DNA of 64,000 nt, from NCBI RefSeq assembly GCF_030812215.1, contig NZ_JAUSSG010000007.1, forward strand, positions 124,001 through 188,000, read 5' to 3'. The DNA comes from Variovorax boronicumulans (GTDB lineage: Bacteria > Pseudomonadota > Gammaproteobacteria > Burkholderiales > Burkholderiaceae_C). Positions 49,041 to 57,733 of this stretch are shown piece after piece; within the stretch, counting starts at the first letter, position 1, and each line of letters begins with the position of its first letter. The position numbers were made by a program, and so were the translations under genes. The notes under the pieces were generated by a model. That model worked only from the letters and a program-made list of their open reading frames with translations, was not told the origin of the DNA and ran no database searches.

Positions 49041-50012
49041 ATGCGTCCACGTGCCTTGCTGTGTGCTCTTTTCGTTGCCGCGACGGCGGTGTTCTCGCTG
49101 CCGGCCCTCGCGGCCTATCCCGACAAGGCGATCCGCCTGATCGTGCCTTCGGCCCCCGGCGGCGCACCCGATTCGCTGATGCGCGCCCTCGGCGCGCAGC
49201 TCTCGCAGCAGATGGGCGTGCCCATCGTCATCGACAACAAGCCCGGCGGCTCCTACACGATCGGCACCATGGATCTGGTGCATGCCGCGCCCGACGGCTA
49301 CACGCTGGCCTACGGCAACATCGTCTCGCTGGCCACCAACCGGTCGCTCTTGCCCAACGTGCCGTACGACGTCGAGAAAGACCTGACGCTGGTCGCCAAC
49401 ACGCTGCGCCTGTCGAACTTGATGATCGTCAACAACGACCTGCCGGTGAAGAGCGTGACCGAGCTCATCGCCTACGCGAAGAAGAACCCCGGCAAGCTGG
49501 CCTTCGCCTCCGACGGCAACGGCACCACCGCGCACCTGGGCGTGGAGCTCTTCAAGTCGATGACCGGCACGAACATGCTGCATGTGCCCTACAAGGCCGC
49601 GACGGCGGCGGTGACCGACCTCATCGGCGGCGGCGTGCAGCTGATGATGGTCAACACACCCGTCTCGGGCCCGCTCGCGCAATCGGGCAAGGTGAGGGCG
49701 CTGGGCATCTCGTCGCGCCAGCGCTCGCCCACCTACCCGGACGTTCCGACCATCGCCGAGGCCGGTGTGCCGGGCTTCGAGGTCGAGGCCTGGGGCGGAA
49801 TCATCGGGCCGGCGCGCATGCCCAAGGAGGTGGTGGCGAAACTCAATGCAGAGATCCGCACTGCGCTGGCCACCCCGGCGGTGCGCGAGCGCTTCCGCCT
49901 GCTGGGCGCGGAGACCGATTTCGGCACGGCCGATCAGTTCCTCGAGCTGTCGCGGCGCGAGACGGTCAAGTGGGCAAAGATCATCAAGGACTCCGGCGCG
50001 AAGATCGACTGA
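49041..50012 (+). CDS. Bug-family tripartite tricarboxylate transporter substrate-binding protein
   Basis: 323 residues with signal peptide (MRPRALLCALFVAATAVFSL, cleavage after LAA). Bug/TctC family: YPDKAIRLIVPSAPGG, then NKPGGSYTIGTM and YKAATAAVTDLIGGGVQLM are typical. These orphan binding proteins capture organic acids or acyl amino acids; no membrane TctAB is adjacent. First of three co-directional genes under probable LysR control. ATG at 49041 follows GGAG; an upstream in-frame region lacks signal-peptide sense. Confidence 0.92.
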   Translation: MRPRALLCALFVAATAVFSLPALAAYPDKAIRLIVPSAPGGAPDSLMRALGAQLSQQMGVPIVIDNKPGGSYTIGTMDLVHAAPDGYTLAYGNIVSLATNRSLLPNVPYDVEKDLTLVANTLRLSNLMIVNNDLPVKSVTELIAYAKKNPGKLAFASDGNGTTAHLGVELFKSMTGTNMLHVPYKAATAAVTDLIGGGVQLMMVNTPVSGPLAQSGKVRALGISSRQRSPTYPDVPTIAEAGVPGFEVEAWGGIIGPARMPKEVVAKLNAEIRTALATPAVRERFRLLGAETDFGTADQFLELSRRETVKWAKIIKDSGAKID

Positions 50013-50025
50013 GGCCCCTCTCACC

Positions 50026-51144
50026 ATGACCCCCTGGAAAGCCGCAAGGCCCGGCGACCCGATCACCGCCATCGACACCCCCGCGCTCGTGCTCGACCTC
50101 GATGCGTTCGAACGCAACCTCGCGCGCATGGCCGACGCGCTGCGCGGCAGCGGGGTGCGCCTGCGTGCCCATGCCAAGTGCCACAAGACGCCCGAGATCG
50201 CGCGGCGGCAGATCGCGCTGGGCGCGGCCGGCATCTGCTGCCAGAAGGTGAGCGAGGCGGCCGTGTTCGTGGAGGCCGGCATCGCCGACGTGCTGGTCAC
50301 CAACCAGGTGATCGGCGAGACCAAGCTGCGCCACCTCGCCGCGCTGGCCCGCAAGGCGCGCATGGGCGTGCTGGTCGATCATCCGCTGCAGATCGAAGCG
50401 CTGAGCGCCATCGCGCGGGCCGAAGGCGTGACGCTGGATGTGTACGTCGAAGTCAACGTCGGCGCCAACCGCTGCGGCGTGGCGCCCGGTGAAGAGGCGG
50501 TGCGGCTCGCGCAGCAGGTCGCGGACGGCGCGCCGCAGCTTCGCTTCATGGGCCTGCACTGCTATCACGGGCCCGCCCAGCACCTTCGCGCACCCGAGGA
50601 TCGCGCCGCGGCCATCGCCAGCGCCGTGGACGCCGCTCGCACGACCCGCGACGCCATCGAAGCCTGCGGCATCGCGGTCGAGCGCGTGACGGGCGCGGGC
50701 ACCGGCAGCTTCCAGCACGAGCGCGACTCGGGCGTGTTCAACGAGATCCAGGCTGGCTCCTACGTCTTCATGGACCGCGACTACGGCGACAACCAGCGCG
50801 GCGCGCACGACATCGCGTTCGAGCACGCGCTGTTCGTGCGCACCACCGTCATGAGCCGCGCCACGCCCGAACGCGCGGTGGTCGACGCGGGCCTCAAGGC
50901 CTCCAGCGTCGACTCGGGCATGCCGACCGTGTGGCAGCGGCCCGATCTGCACTATGTGAAAGCGGCCGACGAGCACGGCGCGCTGGCCACGCCCGATGCC
51001 GCCGCGCTGTTCCTGGGCGACCAGCTGATGCTGGTGCCCGGCCATTGCGACCCGACCGTCAACCTCTACGACGAGCTGGTCTGCGTGCGCGGCGGGCGGG
51101 TCGAGGCCCTGTGGCCGATCGCCGCACGCGGCGCGCTGCTTTGA
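50026..51144 (+). CDS. D-threonine aldolase/D-serine dehydratase-like PLP enzyme
   Basis: 372 residues of the fold-type III (alanine-racemase-like) family. PLP lysine is Lys51 in RAHAKCHKTPEI; further marks DTPALVLDLDAFERN at the N-terminus and C-terminal metal site GHCDPTVN typical for the DSD1/D-threonine aldolase group. Acts on D-beta-hydroxy amino acids. Starts 13 bases after the Bug gene; the D-aminoacylase gene follows, fitting D-amino-acid degradation. Confidence 0.9.
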   Translation: MTPWKAARPGDPITAIDTPALVLDLDAFERNLARMADALRGSGVRLRAHAKCHKTPEIARRQIALGAAGICCQKVSEAAVFVEAGIADVLVTNQVIGETKLRHLAALARKARMGVLVDHPLQIEALSAIARAEGVTLDVYVEVNVGANRCGVAPGEEAVRLAQQVADGAPQLRFMGLHCYHGPAQHLRAPEDRAAAIASAVDAARTTRDAIEACGIAVERVTGAGTGSFQHERDSGVFNEIQAGSYVFMDRDYGDNQRGAHDIAFEHALFVRTTVMSRATPERAVVDAGLKASSVDSGMPTVWQRPDLHYVKAADEHGALATPDAAALFLGDQLMLVPGHCDPTVNLYDELVCVRGGRVEALWPIAARGALL

Positions 51145-51176
51145 CTCCCTTCAACCCAATGCATTCAAGGTATTCG

Positions 51177-52643
51177 ATGCAGGAAAAATTCGACCTTCTC
51201 ATCCGCAACGCCAGCATCGTCGACGGCACCGGCGCGCCGCGCTACACGGGCGACATCGGCATCAACGGCGACCGCATCGCCCGCATCGGCGATCTCTCCG
51301 CCTCGCACGGCGAGGTCGAGATCGACCGGGCAGGGCGCATCGCCGCGCCCGGCTTCATCGACGCGCACACGCACGACGACCGCCTCATGCTGTCGAACCC
51401 TGACATGGCGCCCAAGGTGAGCCAGGGCATCACCACGGTGATCGCGGGCAACTGCGGCATCTCGCTCGCGCCGATGCCGGGCGGCATCACGCAGCCGGTC
51501 ACGCCGCCGCTGAACCTGCTGGACGAGGAGGGCGGCTGGTTCTCCTTTCCGACCTTCGCTTCGTACATCGCCGAGCTGCGCGCCAAGCCTGCGGCCACCA
51601 ATTGCGCGCTGCTCGTGGGGCACACCACCTTGCGCGTCGCGACGCTGGACGACCTGGGCCTGCCGGCCACCGATGCGCAGATCGTCCGCATGCGCGCGCT
51701 GGTGCAGGAGGCGCTCGCGGCCGGTGCCATCGGCGTTTCCACCGGCCTCTACTACGAGCCCGCGGTCGCCGCGCCGACCGAGGAGGTCATCGAGACCTGC
51801 CGCCCGCTGAAGGACTTCGACGGCGTCTACTGCACCCACATGCGCAACGAGGCCGACCGCGTGATCGACTCGCTCGAAGAGACCTTCCGCGTCGGCCGCG
51901 AGGTGGGCGTGCAGGTCGTCATCTCTCACATGAAGGTGGTCGGGCCCGAGAACCATGGCCGCTCGCAGGAGGCGCTGAGCTTCATCGAGAAGAACATGGC
52001 CACGCAGCCGATCTGCCTGGACTGCTACCCCTACACGGCCGGCTCGACCATCCTCTCGTCAGACCGCGCCGCGAGCTCCTCGCGGGTGATCGTGAGCTGG
52101 TCCAAGCCCATGCCCGAATACGCGGGCCAGGACCTGGACGCGATCGCGAAGAAGCTGGGCGTGAGCCAGGACGAGGCGATCCGCCAGCTCAGCCCCGCGG
52201 GCGGCATCTACTTCCGGCTCGACGAGGCCGATGTGCAACGCATCCTGAAGTTCGACCAGACCATGATCGGCTCCGACGGCCTGCCGCACGATGCATCGCC
52301 GCATCCGCGACTGTGGGGCAGTTTTCCGCGCGTGCTCGGCCACTACGGCCGGCTGCTCGGGCTGTTCCCGCTGGAGACGGCCATCTACAAGATGACGGGC
52401 CTCACCGCGAAGAACTTCGGCCTGAAAGACCGCGGCGTGCTGAAGGAAGGCGCATATGCCGACCTGGCCCTGTTCGACGCCGACACGGTGGACGAAGCCG
52501 CCACGTACGAATCGCCGATGGCACCGGCGCGCGGCATCGAGGCGGTGATCGTCAACGGCGCGGTCGTCTGGCAACGCGGCGGCCCGACGGGTGCGCGACC
52601 CGGCCGGGTGCTGGCGCGCGAGTCCGAAAGAGCGAAGGGCTGA
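51177..52643 (+). CDS. N-acyl-D-amino-acid deacylase (D-aminoacylase family)
   Basis: 488-residue amidohydrolase-fold enzyme. IVDGTGAPRYTGDIGI opens the beta-sandwich, then metal-binding GFIDAHTHDDRLML, the D-aminoacylase Cys region GNCGISLAP and late HDASPHPRLWGSFPR. Releases D-amino acids from N-acyl derivatives, which the D-threonine-aldolase-like enzyme could then degrade. AAGG precedes ATG 51177; ATG 51159 is an alternative. Third gene of the LysR-linked unit; convergent with the glucosidase-like gene. Confidence 0.92.
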   Translation: MQEKFDLLIRNASIVDGTGAPRYTGDIGINGDRIARIGDLSASHGEVEIDRAGRIAAPGFIDAHTHDDRLMLSNPDMAPKVSQGITTVIAGNCGISLAPMPGGITQPVTPPLNLLDEEGGWFSFPTFASYIAELRAKPAATNCALLVGHTTLRVATLDDLGLPATDAQIVRMRALVQEALAAGAIGVSTGLYYEPAVAAPTEEVIETCRPLKDFDGVYCTHMRNEADRVIDSLEETFRVGREVGVQVVISHMKVVGPENHGRSQEALSFIEKNMATQPICLDCYPYTAGSTILSSDRAASSSRVIVSWSKPMPEYAGQDLDAIAKKLGVSQDEAIRQLSPAGGIYFRLDEADVQRILKFDQTMIGSDGLPHDASPHPRLWGSFPRVLGHYGRLLGLFPLETAIYKMTGLTAKNFGLKDRGVLKEGAYADLALFDADTVDEAATYESPMAPARGIEAVIVNGAVVWQRGGPTGARPGRVLARESERAKG

Positions 52644-52644
52644 G

Positions 52645-53832
52645 TCACCACGCGTCAGCGCGGCCTTCCAGGGCGCGTTTCGCGAGCAGGAAGGTCGCGG
52701 CGTTCCAGCTCTGGCCGGCCATGCCCATCGGCGCCAGCGTCTTGCCGTGGAACCACTCGGTGAAGCGCCAGTCGCCGAGCGAATTGACGTGCGCGAGCCG
52801 CGCGAGTTCGGCGTGTGCGAGATCGCGCCGCCCCACGTTGGCCAGCGCCATCACCCAGAAGCCGCCCACGAACGGCCAGATGCCGCCGTTGTGGTACTGG
52901 TGCACGTCGTTCTGCTGGTGGCGTCCCATGTAGGGCCGCCACAGCTCGTGCTGGCGCGACAGCGGATGCAGCACGACGCGCACCGGGTACGGATCGGCCG
53001 CGCGCGCGTTCGCGATGGTGTCGACGATGCGGCCGGCCATCTCGGGTTCGCTCAGGCCGGCCTGTATGGCCAGCACGTTGCCGAACACGTCGCCCTCGTT
53101 GCCGACGAACGCGAAGTTGACGAAGCTCAGGTAGAGCGCCGGGTCGCGCCGCCCGCGCCGCGCGTAGTGCCGCAGCAGCCGCGCCCGGTGGTATTCGGGC
53201 AGGTCGCGCTGGAACGGGTTGAACATGTGGTTGAAGTGGTGTCGCGTCTCCTCGGCATGGTCCAGCGCGAAGCGGCGCTTGACGTCGTGCCAGAGCGCGT
53301 TGCTGTACAGCACGTAGCCCGAGCGCGGCATGATGTCGGCCCAGTCGCTCGCCTCGTTCTGCTGCAGCAGCCGGAAGTGCTGGTGCTCCTGCGCGAGCAG
53401 CCAGCCGATCGCACGGGCCACGCCGTCTTCCCAGCGCGTGGGGCCGACATCGCCGTGGCGGCGCACATGGTCCACCGCGATCAGCCACCACAGGGTCGCA
53501 TCGATGCAGCCGAGATACCAGAAGTCCGCATCCTGGCCCTCGGGGTCCACATACTTGGGAATCTGCCCGTTGGCTGCCTGCTGCGCCGCAAGCGCATCGA
53601 GGCTCGCCACCGCCCCTTGCTCCAGCGCGGGCACGCCGCTGCCGCACATGGCCATCACGCAGATCGCGGCATCGCGCCCGAAGATGCGCGTGTAGCGCCG
53701 CGCCACGGCCGCCTCGGTGCGGCTCGCGGCCAGGATGCCGTGGGGCGTGAGGTTGCTTTCCAGGAGCGCGAACGAGGCCTGCGTGCAGGCGTCGACCAGC
53801 GCGAGCGAATCGGTGTCGGGCGTTGTCGTCAT
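52645..53832 (-). CDS. Glycoside-hydrolase-like (alpha/alpha)6-barrel protein (amylo-1,6-glucosidase/invertase type)
   Basis: 395 residues; helical toroid typical of GH63/GH100-like glucosidases. Conserved-looking stretches are RRYTRIFGRDAAICVMAMCG, NGQIPKYVDPEGQDADFWYL and HQYHNGGIWPFVGGFWVM, with Asp in GRDA and Glu in FTEWFHG as possible acid/base residues. Usually annotated as amylo-alpha-1,6-glucosidase or glycogen debranching protein; substrate not certain. Start ATG at 53832. Stand-alone. Confidence 0.78.
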   Translation of the reverse strand: MTTTPDTDSLALVDACTQASFALLESNLTPHGILAASRTEAAVARRYTRIFGRDAAICVMAMCGSGVPALEQGAVASLDALAAQQAANGQIPKYVDPEGQDADFWYLGCIDATLWWLIAVDHVRRHGDVGPTRWEDGVARAIGWLLAQEHQHFRLLQQNEASDWADIMPRSGYVLYSNALWHDVKRRFALDHAEETRHHFNHMFNPFQRDLPEYHRARLLRHYARRGRRDPALYLSFVNFAFVGNEGDVFGNVLAIQAGLSEPEMAGRIVDTIANARAADPYPVRVVLHPLSRQHELWRPYMGRHQQNDVHQYHNGGIWPFVGGFWVMALANVGRRDLAHAELARLAHVNSLGDWRFTEWFHGKTLAPMGMAGQSWNAATFLLAKRALEGRADAW

Positions 53833-53970
53833 GGCATGGATCGTATGAGATGCCGCGCGCGCGAGTCCGACGTGCGGGGGCGTCCGGTTCTCACAGGGCG
53901 GACTGGCCTTACCCTCCAAGCTCCCGGCGTCCTCAAGCCAGAAGACGCGCAGAAAACAGAAAGAACAACC

Positions 53971-56583
53971 ATGGCGAGCAAATCCACCCGCACCGCCGCT
54001 CGCGACACCGACCACTTCGTGCGCGTCCGCGGCGCACGCGAACACAACCTGCGCAACGTCGATGTCGACATCCCGCGCGATGCGCTGGTGGTGTTCAGCG
54101 GCATCTCGGGCTCTGGCAAGTCGTCGCTGGCCTTCGGCACGCTCTATGCCGAGGCGCAGCGGCGCTATTTCGAATCGGTCGCGCCGTATGCGCGCCGGCT
54201 CATCGACCAGGTCGGCGTGCCCGCGGTCGACGCCATCGACGGCCTGCCGCCCGCCGTCGCCCTGCAGCAGCAGCGCGGAACGCCGGGCACGCGTTCCTCG
54301 GTGGGCAGCGTCACCACGCTGTCGAGCCTGCTGCGCATGCTTTATTCGCGGGCCGGCGACTATCCGCCGCGCCAGCCGATGCTCTATGCGGAAGACTTCT
54401 CGCCCAACACGCCCCAGGGCGCGTGTCCGACCTGCCACGGCCTCGGCCGCATCTTCGAGGTGACCGAGCGCTCCATGGTGCCGGACGACACCCTGAGCAT
54501 CCGCGAACGCGCCATCGCCTCGTGGCCGCCCGCCTGGCACGGCCAGAACCTGCGCGACATCCTCGTCACGATGGGCATCGACGTCGACAAGCCCTGGCGC
54601 GACCTGCCCAGAAAGACGCGCGACTGGATCCTCTTCACCGAGGAGCAGCCCACGGTGCCCGTGTACGCCGGCTTCACGCCCGCCGAGACGCGCGCGGCGC
54701 TGCGCAGCAAGATGGAGCCGAGCTACCAGGGCACCTTCATGGGTGCGCGCAAGTACGTGCTGCACACCTTCGCGACCACGCAGAGCGCGCTGATGAAGAA
54801 CCGCGTCGCGCGTTTCATGGTGGGTGGCGACTGTCCGTCGTGCAAGGGCAAGCGGCTCAAGCCCGAGGCCTTGTCGGTGCGCTTCGCGGGGCACGACATC
54901 GGTGAAATCTCGCGCATGCCTCTCGCGCAGTTCGCGCAGGTGCTGCGGCCGGTGGCGGCGGGAGAGGCGCCGGCATCGCCCGGCGGCGGCAGTACGCGCG
55001 GCGCCCTGCGCGAAAAAGGCGGCGCGCACGCCGCGGCGCCCGACGTGCGCCGCACGCCCAATCAATCGGCCGAGAAGCGCATCGCCGCGCAGCGCATCGC
55101 GCACGACCTGCTGGAGCGCGTCACGGTGCTGAACGACCTGGGCCTGGGCTATCTCTCGCTCGACCGCAGCACGCCCACGCTGTCGCCGGGCGAACTCCAG
55201 CGCCTGCGGCTCGCGACGCAGATCCGCTCGAACCTCTTCGGCGTCGTCTACGTGCTCGACGAGCCTTCGGCGGGGCTGCATCCCGCAGACGGCGAGGCGC
55301 TGGTGGTGGCGCTCGACACGCTCAAGCACTCGGGTAATTCGCTCTTCGTGGTGGAGCACGACCTCGACCTGATGCGGCGCGCCGACTGGCTGGTGGACGT
55401 GGGGCCAGATGCCGGCGAGAAGGGCGGCCTCGTCCTCTACAGCGGCCCGCCCGAGGGGCTGCGCCATGTGAAGGCGTCGCACACCGCGCGCTATCTGTTC
55501 GCGCCGCACACGGCATCGCCGAGGCCCGTGCGGGCCCCTGCCGCATGGCTGAAGCTGGAGGACGTCACGCGCAACAACCTGCAGGACCTGTCGGTGGCAT
55601 TTCCGCTCGGGGTGATGACTGCGGTCACCGGTGTCTCGGGTTCGGGCAAGTCCAGCCTGGTGAGCCAGGCCCTGGTCGAGTTGGTGGCCGCACGCCTGGG
55701 CCACGAGGCGCCGCCGCCGGAGGACGAGCCCGATGCGGAGCCGAGCCTCGCGGGCCGCGCCGGCGGCCGCATCGTCGGCGGCATGGACCGCATCCGCCGG
55801 CTGGTGCGCGTGGACCAGAAGCCCATCGGCCGCACCCCGCGCTCCAACCTGGCCACCTACACGGGCCTTTTCGACCATGTGCGCAAGCTCTTCGCCGACA
55901 CCAAGGCGGCCCGCGCGCGCCGCTTCGATGCCGGCAGGTTCTCGTTCAACGTGGCCAAGGGCCGGTGCCCGACCTGCGAGGGCGAAGGCTTCGTCAGCGT
56001 CGAGCTGCTCTTCTTGCCCAGCGTGTATGCGCCGTGTCCCACCTGCCACGGATCGCGCTTCAACGAAGAGACGCTGAAGGTGAGGCTGCGCGACCGCACC
56101 ATCGCCGACGTGCTGGCCATGACGGTGGAAGAGGCGCATGCCTTCTTCGCGGACGACGGCGCCATCGAGCGGCCGCTGCGGCTGCTGGCGGCCATCGGTC
56201 TGGGGTACCTGCGGTTGGGGCAGCCGGCCACCGAACTGTCGGGCGGGGAGGCACAGCGCATCAAGCTGGCCACCGAGTTGCAGCGCTCGCAGCGCGGCGA
56301 TGCGCTGTACGTGCTGGACGAGCCGACCACCGGCCTGCATCCGTCCGACGTGGACAAGCTGATGGCGCAGCTGGGCGGGCTGGTCGATGCCGGCAACACC
56401 GTCATCGTCGTGGAGCACGAAATGCGGCTGGTCTCCGCCTGCGACTGGGTGATCGACATGGGGCCGGGCGCGGGCGAGGAGGGCGGGCGCATCGTGGCGA
56501 GCGGAACGCCGCGCGAGGTGGCGAACGCCGCGGGGAGCCGCACGGCGCCGTACCTGGCGCGCTGGACAGCGCCGGGCAACTGA
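53971..56583 (+). CDS. UvrA-family ABC ATPase (short, UvrA2-like)
   Basis: 870 residues, shorter than UvrA of the repair complex (about 940-970). Two ABC ATPase modules: Walker A GISGSGKSS (44-52) and TGVSGSGKSS, signatures LSPGELQRLRLA and LSGGEAQRIKLA, Walker B VYVLDEPSAGLHP and LYVLDEPTTGLHP, and two zinc-finger Cys pairs (CPTCHG/CPSCKG, CPTCEG/CPTCHG). Sequence directly after the first Walker A runs quickly into the zinc finger, suggesting the UvrB-binding insert is missing as in UvrA2. Possible role in repair of bulky lesions or drug resistance; no SOS box was seen upstream. Confidence 0.88.
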   Translation: MASKSTRTAARDTDHFVRVRGAREHNLRNVDVDIPRDALVVFSGISGSGKSSLAFGTLYAEAQRRYFESVAPYARRLIDQVGVPAVDAIDGLPPAVALQQQRGTPGTRSSVGSVTTLSSLLRMLYSRAGDYPPRQPMLYAEDFSPNTPQGACPTCHGLGRIFEVTERSMVPDDTLSIRERAIASWPPAWHGQNLRDILVTMGIDVDKPWRDLPRKTRDWILFTEEQPTVPVYAGFTPAETRAALRSKMEPSYQGTFMGARKYVLHTFATTQSALMKNRVARFMVGGDCPSCKGKRLKPEALSVRFAGHDIGEISRMPLAQFAQVLRPVAAGEAPASPGGGSTRGALREKGGAHAAAPDVRRTPNQSAEKRIAAQRIAHDLLERVTVLNDLGLGYLSLDRSTPTLSPGELQRLRLATQIRSNLFGVVYVLDEPSAGLHPADGEALVVALDTLKHSGNSLFVVEHDLDLMRRADWLVDVGPDAGEKGGLVLYSGPPEGLRHVKASHTARYLFAPHTASPRPVRAPAAWLKLEDVTRNNLQDLSVAFPLGVMTAVTGVSGSGKSSLVSQALVELVAARLGHEAPPPEDEPDAEPSLAGRAGGRIVGGMDRIRRLVRVDQKPIGRTPRSNLATYTGLFDHVRKLFADTKAARARRFDAGRFSFNVAKGRCPTCEGEGFVSVELLFLPSVYAPCPTCHGSRFNEETLKVRLRDRTIADVLAMTVEEAHAFFADDGAIERPLRLLAAIGLGYLRLGQPATELSGGEAQRIKLATELQRSQRGDALYVLDEPTTGLHPSDVDKLMAQLGGLVDAGNTVIVVEHEMRLVSACDWVIDMGPGAGEEGGRIVASGTPREVANAAGSRTAPYLARWTAPGN

Positions 56584-56703
56584 CCCGCGCCAGGCCCGAC
56601 TGCGCCTACAAGCAGCCGCGCCGAAGCCCCACGGCCGGGGCCGCCGGGGCCTCCAGGATGAAGTCTGTTCGTTCAACTTCAACCTCATCTCCAAGGAGCC
56701 ACC

Positions 56704-57684
56704 ATGGCAAAAGACCGCACATCCCTGCATCCTGACGATCTCAACCGCGATCCCATCTCGGGCGCACCCGGCGCGCATCCCGTCGGCACCGGCGTCGGCG
56801 CCACGGGCGGTGCCGTGGCGGGCGCAGCAGTCGGGGCGGCCGGCGGACCGCTGGGCGCCGCGGCGGGCCTCGTCGTCGGCGCGGTGGTCGGCGGGCTCGG
56901 CGGCAAGGCCGTGGCCGAGCGCGTGAACCCGACCGCCGAGCGCAGCTACTGGGAAAACGCCTACGACCGCGAGCCCTATTACGAGACCGGCCGCACCTAC
57001 GACGACTACGGTCCCGCCTACGAGCTGGGCTGGTCCAGCCGCAATGCCACGGTCGACGAATTCGCCTCGGTCGAGCCCTCGCTCGCCCGCGAATGGGAAA
57101 CGCGGCGCGGTGCCTCGTCGCTCGACTGGGAGCGCGCCCGTCCGGCTTCGCATGCCGCATGGGAGCGTGCCGACCGCCTGTATTTCCGCGAGGAAGACAC
57201 GGCCATTCCCGAAGGCGACCCGCTGTCGAACGAAGAAGTGGTCGACGTGCTGAACGACCTTCTGGAAAACACCCGCGACGGCGAGTACGGCTTTCGCACC
57301 TGCGCCGAAGAGGTGGAAGCCGGCCGGTTGAAGGAGGTTTTTGCCTCGCGCGCCGCGCAGTGCCAGGCGGCGGCGAGCCAGTTGGTGGAACTGGTCATCA
57401 CCTATGGCGGCAAGCCTGCGGAAGGCGGCACCGCCTCCGGCGCCATGCACCGTGGCTGGGTCCATGTGAAGGGCGCCGTGGGCGCGAACAGCGAGCTGTC
57501 GATCCTGGAGGAATGCGAGCGCGGCGAAGACGCGGCCGTGGCCCGCTACCGCAAGGCGCTCAAGCGCGCGCTGCCCGCGGGTGTGCGCCAGATCCTGCAG
57601 GCGCAGGCCCAGGGCGCGCAGCGCAACCACGACCAGATTCGCGACCTGCGCAACGCGGCACGCGCAGCCAAGGCGCGCAGCTGA
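56704..57684 (+). CDS. Glycine-zipper plus DUF2383 (PA2169-like four-helix) stress protein
   Basis: 326 residues. A Gly-zipper segment (about 28-70, GAVAGAAVGAAGGPLGAAAG) suggests membrane association; an acidic/aromatic linker follows; residues about 185-320 match the PA2169-type DUF2383 ferritin-like four-helix bundle (NEEVVDVLNDLLENTRDGEY, ECERGEDAAVARYRKAL). AAGGAG 5 bases upstream. Family function unknown; often with stress/envelope genes. Confidence 0.85.
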   Translation: MAKDRTSLHPDDLNRDPISGAPGAHPVGTGVGATGGAVAGAAVGAAGGPLGAAAGLVVGAVVGGLGGKAVAERVNPTAERSYWENAYDREPYYETGRTYDDYGPAYELGWSSRNATVDEFASVEPSLAREWETRRGASSLDWERARPASHAAWERADRLYFREEDTAIPEGDPLSNEEVVDVLNDLLENTRDGEYGFRTCAEEVEAGRLKEVFASRAAQCQAAASQLVELVITYGGKPAEGGTASGAMHRGWVHVKGAVGANSELSILEECERGEDAAVARYRKALKRALPAGVRQILQAQAQGAQRNHDQIRDLRNAARAAKARS

Positions 57685-57704
57685 TCCGCATCGGAACCCA
57701 CAAC

Positions 57705-57733
57705 AAACGCGGCCTTCGGGCCGCGTTTTCTTT
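57705..57733. terminator. Bidirectional intrinsic terminator
   Basis: AAACGCGGCC (57705-57714), UUCG loop, GGCCGCGTTT (57719-57728), then TCTTT on the plus strand; on the minus strand the tail is TTTGTTG. It sits between the convergent DUF2383 and phospholipase D genes. Confidence 0.85.

Noticed and set aside
53833..53970. Search for an SOS box upstream of the UvrA-like gene
   Set aside because: No CTGT-N8-ACAG or near match in the interval, so SOS control was not claimed.
52645..57630. 1661-codon open frame on the minus strand
   Set aside because: Only the last part (from 53832) is a real protein; the rest is antisense to the UvrA-like and DUF2383 genes.
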